Source of the DNA: Mycobacterium terramassiliense
GTDB taxonomy: Bacteria; Actinomycetota; Actinomycetes; Mycobacteriales; Mycobacteriaceae
DNA: 64,000 bases
Reading direction: 5' to 3'
Assembly: GCF_900157385.1 (NCBI RefSeq)
Contig: NZ_LT717700.1
Location: forward strand, 124,001-188,000
Under the pieces are notes generated by a model. The model was not told where the DNA came from. It saw nothing but the letters and a program-made list of their open reading frames with translations, and made no database searches. This document shows positions 28,324-38,020 of this stretch, in pieces. Position numbers and translations under genes: made by a program. Position 1 is the stretch's first letter, and each line of letters begins with the position of its first letter.

Positions 28324-29372
28324 GGCAGCATTCCCATGCTTTGCATCGCCTTGACCGCCTGGTCGGCCTTGTCGGCGGGATCCACGCCCTCGTGCCCGGT
28401 CGGTGGATGAAGTTCGGAGACAATGTATTTCGGGCCCCCGTTGCGGAAGAACCCGAGGAGCTTGTAGTGCAGGAACGCGATCAGCTTGTCGGCGAGCACC
28501 GGAATGGTGGTGTCGACGGTTGCCAGCGTTCCGACCATTGGCGTGAGGTAGGAAAGCATCTGCATGATGTCGCCGACGATCGGGTTGGTGAGCTCGCCGC
28601 CGAGCTTGCTGACGTCTCGAGAGTCCCCGACGACGTTGAGGATGGCCATGGTGATCGCCGAAAGCCCTTGGAGCTTCGGCGGGCCCTCGGTCACCAGCCG
28701 GTTGAACACCGCGGTATTGGCCGCCATGTTGGTAGTGATGTTCTCCATGCTGGACAGGATGCCGTCGATGGTGTTCTGGTTGGCCGCCAGGTCATTGAGT
28801 ACGCCGGCGAGGGTCTGCTGCATCCGGGTCAGCTCCGCTGGGCTTTTCGGGAACGCTTTGTTGGCGTTGACGACGGTGCTTTGCAGCGTGCCGATCGCGC
28901 CGCCGGCCACCAGGTTCGACACTGACCGCAAGAGGTCTTCGACGTTGTCGGCCGGGGCGGTGTTGCGCAACGGGATGGTGCCGCCGTCGCGCAGCACCGG
29001 CATGCCCCCGGCCCGATCCGCCGGCGGCAGGAGCGCGATGTAGATGTCGCCGAGGGGGGTGGCCTGGCGCAGTTCGGCGCGAGTGTTGCCGGGAAGCTTT
29101 GTGTCGCCGGCGATATCGACGTAGGCGACCGCCGTGGCGCCGTCGAGCTGGACGTGGTCGAGCACGCCGATCTGCACTCCACCGGAGTCCACCTTGGCCC
29201 GGGCGGGCAGGTTGAGCACGCTGGAGAACTGGATCTTGATTCGGTAGGCGTGGTCGGGGCTGTAGGCGCCCGGGACCGGCAGCCGGGTTGGATCCAGCGA
29301 GCACGCCGCCGTCAGGCAGATCGCCATCGCGGTCAGCAGCACGCGCATCCGGCTTGGGATCCTGAGGGTCAT
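28320..29372 (-). CDS. mceE: Mce family lipoprotein MceE (LprN-type)
   Basis: 350 residues. Signal peptide with lipobox LTAAC (Cys about 24), the usual feature of the fifth Mce protein, then MCE domain (about 40-120) and long helical part. ATGA overlap with mceD. Anchored in the outer face of the plasma membrane by lipid. Confidence 0.92.
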   Translation of the reverse strand: MTLRIPSRMRVLLTAMAICLTAACSLDPTRLPVPGAYSPDHAYRIKIQFSSVLNLPARAKVDSGGVQIGVLDHVQLDGATAVAYVDIAGDTKLPGNTRAELRQATPLGDIYIALLPPADRAGGMPVLRDGGTIPLRNTAPADNVEDLLRSVSNLVAGGAIGTLQSTVVNANKAFPKSPAELTRMQQTLAGVLNDLAANQNTIDGILSSMENITTNMAANTAVFNRLVTEGPPKLQGLSAITMAILNVVGDSRDVSKLGGELTNPIVGDIMQMLSYLTPMVGTLATVDTTIPVLADKLIAFLHYKLLGFFRNGGPKYIVSELHPPTGHEGVDPADKADQAVKAMQSMGMLP

Positions 29373-30526
29373 GACAACGCGGCCCCCAGGATGAGGTCGG
29401 TCAGGCCGAGGGTGACGGGATCCGACGCGGTGCCCGACGCGCACGCCGACGCGGCCCCGGGTACGTTCCGCTGCCGCAGCCCCTCACAGATGGCACCGGC
29501 CTGCGACGGTGAAATCGCCACCTGCGGTGGAATATAGGTGACGTTGTGGGTTCCCCACGCCGGTTCGTAGATGTCGCTCAGCCAGTGGCTGAACTGCGGC
29601 CACGAGTTGATCATGGCCATGATGGCCGGGGTGTGTCTGTTCAGCATGTCGCTCAGCCAGCCGATCCAGTGGTCGAGTCTTTGATAGACCCGCGGCCCCC
29701 ACCGTTCCACCGCCTCGACCAGGATCGGCAACAGATGCGACAGGCGGCTCATCGCCGCTCCGAAGTTGTCCGACAGGCCCTCGACCAATTGGGTGGTCGC
29801 GGGAAGAGTTTGGACAAATCCCGCGAAACTGTCCCAGTTCTTGAGGAAGTCCGAGGTGAGTATTTCGCTGTTTTCGAATAGCTGCCGGTAGTCGGCGTCG
29901 GCCTTGTAGGGGTCGGCGAGCATGGTGACCAGATTGCGCAGCGTCTGATTGAGGCCGGCTCCGGTTCCATCCAGCGAGCGGCTGGCCGCGCGCAAGCTGT
30001 CGTTGATGGCCTGCACGCCCGGCGCCCGGGACGGGTCTTGGCCGTGTTGCGGTTCCATGATGGCGTCGGCGAGCTTGCCTATGGCGTTGAAGGTTTCGCT
30101 GATGCTGATCGGGGTCTTGGTGGACTTCAGCTTGATGCACCCCGGCCCGGTGAATTTCGGTCCCGAGGTGTAGGGCTTGGTCAGTTCGATGTGGCGGTCG
30201 GTGACAATCGATTGCGAGTAGGTGACCGCCCCGACGTCGGCCGGTAGGTCGAGGTCGGTGGGCACGGTGAAGTCGACCTCGACGTGGTCGGGCTTGTTGA
30301 CGATCGCGCTCGTCGTGCCGACCTCGATACCCAGCAGCGCCACCTTGTTGCCGGGATAAAGCCCTACCGCGTCGGTGAATTCGGCGCACATCGCGCGGGT
30401 GTGGCCGGGCGCCACGACCCTGGCGCCGAAGACCACGGCCGCCGCGACCGCCGCGACGACGGCCACCACCGCGGCGATACCCCACCGGGAACGCAACCGC
30501 GGGCGCAGCGCCGACAACCTGCCCAT
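29369..30526 (-). CDS. mceD: Mce family protein MceD
   Basis: 385 residues. N-terminal helix (WGIAAVVAVVAAVAAAVVFG), MCE domain with VGLYPGNKVALLGIEVGTTS (about 52-72), long alpha-helical region ending in a cysteine-bearing tail (AICEGL, ASACASG). The start lies one base after the mceC stop. Confidence 0.92.
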   Translation of the reverse strand: MGRLSALRPRLRSRWGIAAVVAVVAAVAAAVVFGARVVAPGHTRAMCAEFTDAVGLYPGNKVALLGIEVGTTSAIVNKPDHVEVDFTVPTDLDLPADVGAVTYSQSIVTDRHIELTKPYTSGPKFTGPGCIKLKSTKTPISISETFNAIGKLADAIMEPQHGQDPSRAPGVQAINDSLRAASRSLDGTGAGLNQTLRNLVTMLADPYKADADYRQLFENSEILTSDFLKNWDSFAGFVQTLPATTQLVEGLSDNFGAAMSRLSHLLPILVEAVERWGPRVYQRLDHWIGWLSDMLNRHTPAIMAMINSWPQFSHWLSDIYEPAWGTHNVTYIPPQVAISPSQAGAICEGLRQRNVPGAASACASGTASDPVTLGLTDLILGAALS

Positions 30527-30527
30527 C

Positions 30528-31550
30528 TCAACAGTTCCTCATGATGTTGGGCAGGCACAGGTCCTGCCCGGGCACCAGCCGGCTGTGCTGGTCGAAGACG
30601 ACGCCGTTGCCACTGAGCATCGGCAACACGATGTTGAGGGTCTGCCCCAGGCCTTCGAGCGCCTCCCCCCACCGCTCGGGATGGGCGTTCAGCGTGTCGG
30701 TGATGTCTTCGAGTCCGTTGACAACCGGCCCGACCTCCCGGCCGTAGAACACCACGATGCGGTCGAGGATGCGGGCCAGTTCGCTGAGCAGGCCGAAGAA
30801 CTCGACAATGTCGACCGACTTCGAGGTGTAGGACTGGCCGATGATGTTCAGCTGCTCGAACAGCGTGATGAGCTGCTTACGCGCGGCGACCGTGGCCCGC
30901 AGGCCGTTGTTGGTGAAGTCCAGGCTGCGATGGAAGTCGGCGGTGGACTTGCTCATCGAGCTTGTCAACGCATTGGCCGACCGGAGCAGGTCGCGCACCG
31001 CGTCGGGAAATTTGTTGGCGGCGTTGGCTACCTCGGTGAACGTGTCGTGGATGACTTGGCCGTTGACTTCCTTGATCAGCGGGGTTGCCGCCTGGATGAT
31101 GTCGTTGACCTCGAACGGCAGCGTGACCCGTTGCGGCGGAATCACGTTGCGGCCCAGCGGCAGAGCGCCCTTCGGGTCGAGCGCCACGTAGTGGCCGCCC
31201 AGCGGGGTGAGCAGCTTGATGTCCAGCGTGGATTCCGAACCGACCAGCACCGAGCGCTCGACGTCGAACTTCATCTCGACGGCGGCGCCGTCGAGCCGGA
31301 TGCCGGTGACCTTCCCGACCGGGATGCCGGCGATGCGAACCTGGTCGCCGGCGCGCACACCGCCGGAGTTGGACAAGCGCGCGGCATAACCGGTCTGGCC
31401 GGTCGGATTGAGGTAGGCCATCGCGGTGGCGGCCAACGCCGCAACGATGACGACGACGCCGATGATGCCGTGCCGGCGGCTGCGGACCGCGGCGGCGCGC
31501 TCGTCGAGCACGGGACGCCGCCGTCGTACGCTCTTGTCCCCGAACAGCAT
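30528..31550 (-). CDS. mceC: Mce family protein MceC
   Basis: 340 residues from ATG 31550, which overlaps the mceB stop (TAATG). Membrane helix IIGVVVIVAALAATAMAYL, MCE domain with GGVRAGDQVRIAGIPVGKVT (about 66-85), helical tail and terminal Cys pair (DLCLPNIMRNC). Part of the Mce transport tube. Confidence 0.92.
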   Translation of the reverse strand: MLFGDKSVRRRRPVLDERAAAVRSRRHGIIGVVVIVAALAATAMAYLNPTGQTGYAARLSNSGGVRAGDQVRIAGIPVGKVTGIRLDGAAVEMKFDVERSVLVGSESTLDIKLLTPLGGHYVALDPKGALPLGRNVIPPQRVTLPFEVNDIIQAATPLIKEVNGQVIHDTFTEVANAANKFPDAVRDLLRSANALTSSMSKSTADFHRSLDFTNNGLRATVAARKQLITLFEQLNIIGQSYTSKSVDIVEFFGLLSELARILDRIVVFYGREVGPVVNGLEDITDTLNAHPERWGEALEGLGQTLNIVLPMLSGNGVVFDQHSRLVPGQDLCLPNIMRNC

Positions 31551-32560
31551 TACCGGCACACCACCAGGTTCTGCTGGGCGAACGACACCTGTCCGATCCC
31601 CGGCAGGGTGACCTCGCCGTGCGAGCACGAAAACGCCGGTCTGGCGGGCTGGTCGTCGACCAGCCAGTCCCGCATTCCCTGAATCAGCGACGGCGTGAGC
31701 GACAGGCCCGCGATGATCGTCGCGGTCTGTGGCCACATGCGGCTGGTCAGGTCGTAGAGCGGAACCGTCGTCCCGTCGAAAGTGTGCTCGGTGTATTGCA
31801 AGATGTGGGTGGTGTTCCGCAGGACGGGCAGACCTTCGTTCATCGCCGCGCGAAACTCCTCGGCCTTGGAACCGAACTTGGTCACCACGTCGTTGAGCGT
31901 GGCGATGAGATGAAACAGTTGCTGCGATTTGCCGCCTAGATCCTGGGAGATCGCGCTGAGATTGCGGAGCACGGCGGTGATGACGGCCTGGCGGTTCACG
32001 GCCAACTTGGAAATGACGTCGAGGTCGTGCAGGAACGGGCCGATGCCGTTCTCATCGCCTTGGATCAACCGCAGCAGGTTCTCGCCCAACAGGTTGAACT
32101 GGGCGGGGTCGAGGGTCTGAAAAATCGGCCGAAACCCGTTGAACAGCTTCGCGACATCGAACGAGGGAATCGTCTGCCCGAGGCCAAGGGCGCCCCCGGC
32201 CGGCAGCCGCCGATCCGGCTTGGCCGGCTGGACGAGTTCCACGTAGCGCTGGCCGACCAGGGTTTGATAGCGCACCGCGGCAACGGTGTTGGCGAACACC
32301 GGGTGATCGTCTTGCGCGGTGAAGTCCACCTTGGCGATCCGGCCGTCGAGGCGGATGGTTTCCACCTTGCCGACCTGCACGCCGGAGATGCGGACGTCGT
32401 CACCGGTGTAGAGACCCGACACATCGGAGAACGCCGCGGTGTAGCGGGAAACCGCGCCGGTGACGGGACTGCGCAAGGCGGTCAGCACGATGAGCGTGCA
32501 CACCACCGATACCGCGGTGAAGATGGTCAGCCAAATCGCCGATTTGGTAACGCTTCTCAC
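31550..32560 (-). CDS. mceB: Mce family protein MceB
   Basis: 336 residues from GTG 32560 (GTGA overlap with mceA). Helix IWLTIFTAVSVVCTLIVLTAL, MCE domain with SGLYTGDDVRISGVQVGKVE (about 48-67) and a helical tail ending in FSCSHG and VVCR, likely disulfide-bonded. Confidence 0.92.
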   Translation of the reverse strand: MRSVTKSAIWLTIFTAVSVVCTLIVLTALRSPVTGAVSRYTAAFSDVSGLYTGDDVRISGVQVGKVETIRLDGRIAKVDFTAQDDHPVFANTVAAVRYQTLVGQRYVELVQPAKPDRRLPAGGALGLGQTIPSFDVAKLFNGFRPIFQTLDPAQFNLLGENLLRLIQGDENGIGPFLHDLDVISKLAVNRQAVITAVLRNLSAISQDLGGKSQQLFHLIATLNDVVTKFGSKAEEFRAAMNEGLPVLRNTTHILQYTEHTFDGTTVPLYDLTSRMWPQTATIIAGLSLTPSLIQGMRDWLVDDQPARPAFSCSHGEVTLPGIGQVSFAQQNLVVCR

Positions 32561-33612
32561 CGGCCACCCCGCTGGGGCGCGGGCGCGGGCGGCGGGGGCG
32601 GTAGGGCCGCCGCCAGCCCCGGCATGGCGTCCAGGGTGACCTCGATCTGCATGCGGACCTTGCCGTCGATGATCGGAAACGCGGCACTGGTGCGGTCCAG
32701 CAGACCCGAAAGCCGGTCATAGACCGGAGCCTGGCTGCCCTGGAGGTACGAGAGGGGCAGCAACACATCCATCATCGATTTCATGAAGGGCGCGAGCCAG
32801 GCGATGTTCTTCGCGAAGATCCCGTCCGCCTTGAAGAGGAGCTTCGCGGTCTGGTCCAGGATCACGTTCATGCGCTCGACCCCGTCGGGATGGGCCAGAA
32901 ATTCCATCCCATTGAGTAGGTCATACGCCAGTCCGATGAGCGGGATGGCGTCGCTGGCGCCGTTGACCACCGAGGCGAACACCGATAGCGACCGCGAGAA
33001 GGGCACCTTCTGGGCGTCGACGAGCATCTTGATCAGATCGAAGTATGACCGGGTCACCGGCTCGGTCAGCTCGGCGTGCCGACGCACTATCTCGATGATG
33101 TGGTCGACATCGGGCGAGTCCACCATCTTGCCGATTTTCTGGCCCTGACGCAGCAGCCCGGTGATGGAGGTCGACCGGACGTTGCTGCCTATCAGCAGCG
33201 TCTGGTTCGGCCTCAGCCGGGCGCCGGCGCCGCTGCTGACCAGTTCGACCGCCGCGAGGCCAAAAGTGTTGGACGACATGAAGTTGGCCGTCGTGTCGGC
33301 GGCCAGGGCCCTGGCTTGGCGCGGCTCGAGTTCCACCGTGATCTTCTGCTTGTTGTATCCGGCCGATTGCAGCGTTTTCACCGATCCGATCGTCAGCCCG
33401 CGAAACTTCACCTCCGCACCCGGCGTCAGACCCTCGCCGATCGACTCGGCCACCACGGTCAGCTTGAACGTGTCGTCGTAGCCGCCGTTGCCCAGTTGAT
33501 ACAGCGCTATGCCGGCGATGCTCAGCGCCAGCACGGCGATGAGGCCCCTGATCCGCAACGAGCGCGAGCTGGGCGCCCGCACTCCTTGGTCCGACCCTGG
33601 CGGTAACGGCAT
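32557..33612 (-). CDS. mceA: Mce family protein MceA
   Basis: 351 residues from ATG 33612, two bases after the yrbEB stop. Membrane helix IRGLIAVLALSIAGIALYQL, MCE domain with GEGLTPGAEVKFRGLTIGSV (about 60-80), helical part and a Pro-rich C-terminus. First Mce protein of the operon. The paralogue class (mce1-mce8) could not be fixed by eye. Confidence 0.92.
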   Translation of the reverse strand: MPLPPGSDQGVRAPSSRSLRIRGLIAVLALSIAGIALYQLGNGGYDDTFKLTVVAESIGEGLTPGAEVKFRGLTIGSVKTLQSAGYNKQKITVELEPRQARALAADTTANFMSSNTFGLAAVELVSSGAGARLRPNQTLLIGSNVRSTSITGLLRQGQKIGKMVDSPDVDHIIEIVRRHAELTEPVTRSYFDLIKMLVDAQKVPFSRSLSVFASVVNGASDAIPLIGLAYDLLNGMEFLAHPDGVERMNVILDQTAKLLFKADGIFAKNIAWLAPFMKSMMDVLLPLSYLQGSQAPVYDRLSGLLDRTSAAFPIIDGKVRMQIEVTLDAMPGLAAALPPPPPAPAPQRGGR

Positions 33613-33614
33613 CC

Positions 33615-34475
33615 CTACCCCGATATCCGAATGCCGGGATTGTTGCCCCAGAACAACAGCGTCAGCACCATGTCGGCGGCGACCACGGTGACGATGCTGG
33701 CGCGGATGGCACGCCCCGAGGCCCGGCCGACACCCTCCGGACCACCGCTGGCGAAGTAGCCCTGGTAGCAGTGGATGGCAATGATCAGCGTCACGAAGAT
33801 GACGGCCTTGAGCACCGAGAACACCACGTCGGAGGGGTGGATGAAGGAGTCGAAGTAGTGGTAGTAGGTGCCCGAGGATTGCCCGTGCAGCACATTGACC
33901 ACCAACGCGCACGACACATAGCTCAACGCCAGCGTCACGACGTACAGCGGAATGATGGTGATCATCCCGGCGATGACCCGGGTCGTGACCACGAACGGGA
34001 TCGACTGAATGCCAAGGGCTTCCAACGCGTCGATCTCCTCCGAGATCCGCATGGCGCCGATCTCGGCGGTCATGCGGCACCCCGCCTGGGCCGCGAAGCC
34101 GATCCCCGCGATCATCGGCGCCATCTCCCGGGTGTTCGCATACGCGGAGACGAACCCGGTCAGCGGGCCCATGCCGACCATGTCGAGGGCTCCGTATCCT
34201 TCGATTCCCACCGAACCGCCGACCGCCGCACCCATGAAGATCAGCACGCCGATGGTGCCGCCACCGACGATGAGCGATCCGTTCCCCCAGATCATGTCGA
34301 CCAACAACACCCCGGTCTGGTGCCGGTAACGCTTCAGCGTGTGCGGAATCGCACCGAGCACCTGGAATCCGAAGGTGACCTGGTGTCCGAGGCGCTGGAT
34401 CAGCGAGTCACCCCGGCCGGCAACCCAGGACGAGGCCCGCAGGGGCGCGGGCCGGTACCGTGCCGGGGTTGCCAT
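33615..34475 (-). CDS. yrbEB: MlaE-type permease YrbEB of the mce operon
   Basis: 286 residues, five to six membrane helices. MlaE-family block SAYANTREMAPMIAGIGFAAQ and EIGAMRISEEIDALEALGI (the ATPase-coupling EQ-like loop). Its ATG overlaps the last base of the yrbEA stop (TGATG). With YrbEA it forms the membrane part of the Mce lipid importer; the MceG/Mkl ATPase is encoded elsewhere. Confidence 0.93.
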   Translation of the reverse strand: MATPARYRPAPLRASSWVAGRGDSLIQRLGHQVTFGFQVLGAIPHTLKRYRHQTGVLLVDMIWGNGSLIVGGGTIGVLIFMGAAVGGSVGIEGYGALDMVGMGPLTGFVSAYANTREMAPMIAGIGFAAQAGCRMTAEIGAMRISEEIDALEALGIQSIPFVVTTRVIAGMITIIPLYVVTLALSYVSCALVVNVLHGQSSGTYYHYFDSFIHPSDVVFSVLKAVIFVTLIIAIHCYQGYFASGGPEGVGRASGRAIRASIVTVVAADMVLTLLFWGNNPGIRISG

Positions 34476-35479
34476 CAGCCCACTCTTAGGGGCATGGACA
34501 TCGACAGGCCCTGGGTGATCAGCAGGTTGAGGACGAACACCGCCACGATGCCGATGACCACGGAGGCGTTGACCGCGTCGGCCACCCCGCGCGCACCGCC
34601 CTTGGCCTCGAGTCCACGCTGGCAGGCCACGAGGATCACGACGACGCCGAACAGCCAGGTCTTCAGGACGGCGACGATGACGTCGTTGACGCTGGCGAAG
34701 GACGCGAACGACGCGATGTAGCTACCCGGGGTGCCGGACTGGAAGCCGACGTTGATGGCGTAGCCCGCCGCCAGCCCCATAAAGATGATGAAGGAGCACA
34801 GCACCGGCGCCACGATCACGATCGCCGCCAGGCGCGGGGTGACCAGCCGCTGCACCGGATCGATGCCCATGACGCGCAGCGCGTCCACCTCTTCCCGAAT
34901 GGTGCGGGCGCCGAGGTCGGTGGCCACCGCCGAACCGGCCGCACCGCCCAGCAACAACGCGGCGACGACCGGCGCGCCCTGACGGATCACCCCGAGGCCG
35001 CCGGCGGCACCGGAGACCGACGAAGCGCCGACCTGCTGGATGAAGTTGCCCACCTGCACCGCCACGATGACCCCGAACGGGATGGAGACCAGTAACGCGG
35101 GTATCGCCGTGACGCTGATGATGAACCAGGCCTGGTTGAGGGTGTCGCGCCACGGGTGCCGCAACCTGATCAAGTCCCTGAGCAGGTACACGAACGACTG
35201 GGCGGCCAGGTCGAAGAAACGGCCTAAAGTCTGCAACGAGGAATCGAGCTGGTTGACGCCGTACCGCAGCGGTCTGCCCAGCATCGTGACGTAGTGGCGG
35301 CCGACCGATGGCTCTGTGACTGGCGGGCGATCGTCCGGCTCGGCCGACTTCGGCGGGTGGGAGAGGTATTCCCCGTTGGTAGTGGTGCTCGCAAGGACAT
35401 CGACAGAGACCTGCTTGTCTGCTGTCTCAGTGGTTGGTTCGGCCGCCGTCGCGTCGTGGACACCTGCGGTCAACGGCAA
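34475..35479 (-). CDS. yrbEA: MlaE-type permease YrbEA of the mce operon
   Basis: 334 residues from TTG 35479 (GGGAGGAA just upstream, spacing short). A long polar N-terminus of about 60 residues precedes the helices. MlaE motifs: VIRQGAPVVAALLLGGAAGS and DLGARTIREEVDALRVMGID. First gene of the operon yrbEA-yrbEB-mceA-F-mas-VCBS, all coupled or closely spaced. A perfect CRP palindrome lies 125 bases upstream. Confidence 0.92.
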   Translation of the reverse strand: MPLTAGVHDATAAEPTTETADKQVSVDVLASTTTNGEYLSHPPKSAEPDDRPPVTEPSVGRHYVTMLGRPLRYGVNQLDSSLQTLGRFFDLAAQSFVYLLRDLIRLRHPWRDTLNQAWFIISVTAIPALLVSIPFGVIVAVQVGNFIQQVGASSVSGAAGGLGVIRQGAPVVAALLLGGAAGSAVATDLGARTIREEVDALRVMGIDPVQRLVTPRLAAIVIVAPVLCSFIIFMGLAAGYAINVGFQSGTPGSYIASFASFASVNDVIVAVLKTWLFGVVVILVACQRGLEAKGGARGVADAVNASVVIGIVAVFVLNLLITQGLSMSMPLRVG

Positions 35480-35603
35480 ATTCCTCCCTGATCGCTGTCA
35501 GGACTTCGCCCCCAGCAAAGATTACGCATGTTTGACGTGTGTTTATCAGCGGTACGTGCGTTCTACCAGCGGCAGTGAGCGTCTGTTAGCGGAAGCAGAT
35601 GAG

Positions 35604-35619
35604 TGTGACGTACGTCACA
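35604..35619. promoter_or_regulatory. Perfect CRP (cAMP receptor protein) binding palindrome
   Basis: TGTGACGTACGTCACA fits TGTGA-N6-TCACA exactly and is palindromic over all 16 bases. It sits between the stop of the adenylate cyclase (35622) and the first mce gene (35479), so it is placed to regulate the mce operon in response to cAMP. Confidence 0.85.
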
Positions 35620-35621
35620 TA

Positions 35622-37148
35622 CTAGGGTGACGAAGCCGTCTCCCACCCGACCGTGAAGATGCGCACCGCGGCCGACTTGCCCTTCAACGGTTGCGGTCCA
35701 CGTTCGATGAGCCCGGGCGGTCTTGACGCCAGTGCGTCGACGCACGGTTCGGTCAGCAGGATCGCGTCGCCCGTCGCCTTGGTGAGCTGCTCGACGCGCG
35801 CAGCGACGTTGACCGTGTCACCGATCAGGGTGAACTCCAGCTTGCCCCCGCCCCCGATGGTGCCGGCGATCACGACGCCGGTGTTGATCCCGATCCCGAT
35901 CCGCAGCGCACCGCCGAATCGCTCGTCCACGAGCCGCTGAATCAACACGGCGACCGATACCGCCGCGTCGGCGTGCTGGGCGAGGTCGTTCGGTGCGCCG
36001 AAGACTGCCAACGCCCCGTCACCGAGGAACTTGTTGACGTGACCCCCGGCGCCGACGACGGCAGGCACGACGATCTCAAACAGAGCGTTGAGCCGGGCCA
36101 CCGTGTCCTCGGCGGTATTCGCCTCGGCGAACGGAGTGAAGTCGCGGATGTCGACGAACATCACGGTCACCTCGCGGCGCTCACCGGTGAACACGTCGTC
36201 GCCCTGCTCGAGCAGCCGCGCAGCCAAGGCGGGATCGACGTAGGTTCCGAATGCGCCCTGAAGCCGCTGCCGCTCGGCCAACCCCGCCTGCATGCGGTTG
36301 AACAACGCGGCCAGCGCGCCCAGGTCGTCGTCCTGAACGACCGGCAGGCGTTGGCCATAATCCCCAGCCGCCACGCGGTCGGCGCCTGCGGCGAGGTCGC
36401 GAACGGGCTGCAAGGAGCGTGAGAATCCCAGGCCGACCGTGACCGGCACGGCGAACACGACGGCCAACGCGCATCCAATCACGACGGAGAGGATCGGGGC
36501 GTCGCGGACATGACCCAGCACGACCGCCAGCCAAGCGCCGCCGACGGCGTAGGCAAATGCTGCGGCAACCACCGACACGTTCGACCGCGCGGCAAACGTC
36601 GGACGTGAGCGCGGCAATGCATCGCCGATGCCTGTGTCACCGGCGAGGGCGATTCGGACCGGCCGCATCGTTGCTTCCACGATGCTGTGAAATGCGACCA
36701 GTTGGATCGCCACTGCGATGGCCGCGCCGAGTATCGCGTATTCGATCAGCCGGAACTTCGGCGCTCCGGCGACCGCGCCCAGCACGACCGCCAACGCGGC
36801 GGCCCATACGCCCGTGGCGCACACCGTTCGAGGAACCGTGGCCCGAGAGTAGGAATAGGTGGCATCGAGGGCGGTCTCCCGATCGACGTCGTGGCCAGCC
36901 GCCCACTGCTCCCAGAGGCGTGCCCATCGGCGGTTCGGAAGAGACATGATGCCGACGAGCACCAGCACCGCGACCACGGTGATGGCCGTCGCCTCGAGGT
37001 AGCGGTCGGACTTCTCGAAAGCGGTAATCGGCAACGCCAAGAAGATGAGGTAGATCGGTAACGTAACCAGAAACGCGGCCAGGGTCAGAGCCCACCAGTA
37101 ATACCTTGCCCCGCAGCGATCCCACGCCCACTGCCAGATGCGGTCCAT
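35622..37148 (-). CDS. Membrane adenylate cyclase (six helices, HAMP, class III catalytic domain)
   Basis: 508 residues. About six N-terminal helices (20-250), a HAMP linker (SLQPVRDLAAGADRVAAGDY, about 245-265) and a class III cyclase domain from about 325: MFVDIRDFTPF with the first metal Asp, KFLGDGALAVFG with the second, and IGDTVNVAARVE. This is the Rv1318c/Rv1319c/Rv1320c/Rv3645 architecture. It makes cAMP at the membrane; a CRP site lies 2 bases past its stop, before the mce operon, suggesting a local signalling link. Confidence 0.93.
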   Translation of the reverse strand: MDRIWQWAWDRCGARYYWWALTLAAFLVTLPIYLIFLALPITAFEKSDRYLEATAITVVAVLVLVGIMSLPNRRWARLWEQWAAGHDVDRETALDATYSYSRATVPRTVCATGVWAAALAVVLGAVAGAPKFRLIEYAILGAAIAVAIQLVAFHSIVEATMRPVRIALAGDTGIGDALPRSRPTFAARSNVSVVAAAFAYAVGGAWLAVVLGHVRDAPILSVVIGCALAVVFAVPVTVGLGFSRSLQPVRDLAAGADRVAAGDYGQRLPVVQDDDLGALAALFNRMQAGLAERQRLQGAFGTYVDPALAARLLEQGDDVFTGERREVTVMFVDIRDFTPFAEANTAEDTVARLNALFEIVVPAVVGAGGHVNKFLGDGALAVFGAPNDLAQHADAAVSVAVLIQRLVDERFGGALRIGIGINTGVVIAGTIGGGGKLEFTLIGDTVNVAARVEQLTKATGDAILLTEPCVDALASRPPGLIERGPQPLKGKSAAVRIFTVGWETASSP

Positions 37149-37251
37149 TGCAGGAGATTAAAGGTCCGCCGGCCGCGGTGGACGGAGAAAGAGCCGCAGC
37201 GGTTTCGCGTCGGCTCTTGACCGCGTCGGGAGCGCAGGGCAGGTTCAACAG

Positions 37252-37980
37252 GTGCCCACACCGGATCGACCCGACGAACCCGCGGGTCTCCTCGACCGCC
37301 GCCTGCTCCTGGCGCTGGGTGGCGGTCTCGGCGTGGCATCGATGCTCGGTGCGTGCTCGACGCCGACGACCGGTGTCCGGCTGACCGCCGCCACGTCGGC
37401 TCAGTTGCTGTGCCGAGACGCGTGGGGCGCGCAGGCTGCCCGACCCGGTGGCAAGCCGCACACCATCACCCGCATGACCCTCCACCACGAGGCCGTCGTC
37501 CTCGGCGACAACCGCAACGCCCCGGGCCGCCTCCGGCAGGACCAGCGCTACCACCAAGACCAGAAGGGCTGGATCGACATCGCTTATCACGTCGGCGTCG
37601 ACCGCAACGGCAACATCTACGAACTGCGGAGCACCGAAATCGCCGGCGACACCGCAACCGACTACAACACGACGGGCCATTTCCTGGTGCTGTGCGAAGG
37701 AGACTTCGATCAGGAGGCCGTGTCGGAGGCCCAGCTGCACGGAGCGGCGCTGGCGTTCGCGTGGGCCGTGCAGAATTTCCGCATCGCGACCGACACGCTG
37801 GCCGGCCATCGCGACCTGGCCGCGACGTCGTGCCCAGGCGCGAGCCTGTATGCCCATCTCTCTTCCGGCGACCTCATGCGGCGCATCAACGATCTAGTGT
37901 CCGCGGGCCCGGTGGATCTTCAGCGCTTCTGTGGGCCCGACGCGGCCGCGAGGGTCGCGGCCATCGAGGCGGGCGCCTGA
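37252..37980 (+). CDS. N-acetylmuramoyl-L-alanine amidase / PGRP-fold lipoprotein
   Basis: 242 residues from GTG 37252. Tat-like signal (DRRLLLALGGGLGVASMLGAC) with lipobox LGAC. The amidase-2/PGRP fold has zinc His in TLHHEA, the Tyr in AYHVGVDRNGNIYE, and AGHRDLAATSCPG near 185 with the last His and Cys ligands. It would cut between muramic acid and the stem peptide outside the membrane. Divergent from the adenylate cyclase. Confidence 0.88.
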   Translation: MPTPDRPDEPAGLLDRRLLLALGGGLGVASMLGACSTPTTGVRLTAATSAQLLCRDAWGAQAARPGGKPHTITRMTLHHEAVVLGDNRNAPGRLRQDQRYHQDQKGWIDIAYHVGVDRNGNIYELRSTEIAGDTATDYNTTGHFLVLCEGDFDQEAVSEAQLHGAALAFAWAVQNFRIATDTLAGHRDLAATSCPGASLYAHLSSGDLMRRINDLVSAGPVDLQRFCGPDAAARVAAIEAGA

Positions 37981-38020
37981 TCGGCGTCTGACACGCGCGT
38001 AGCAGCCACCTGAGCCGTCG

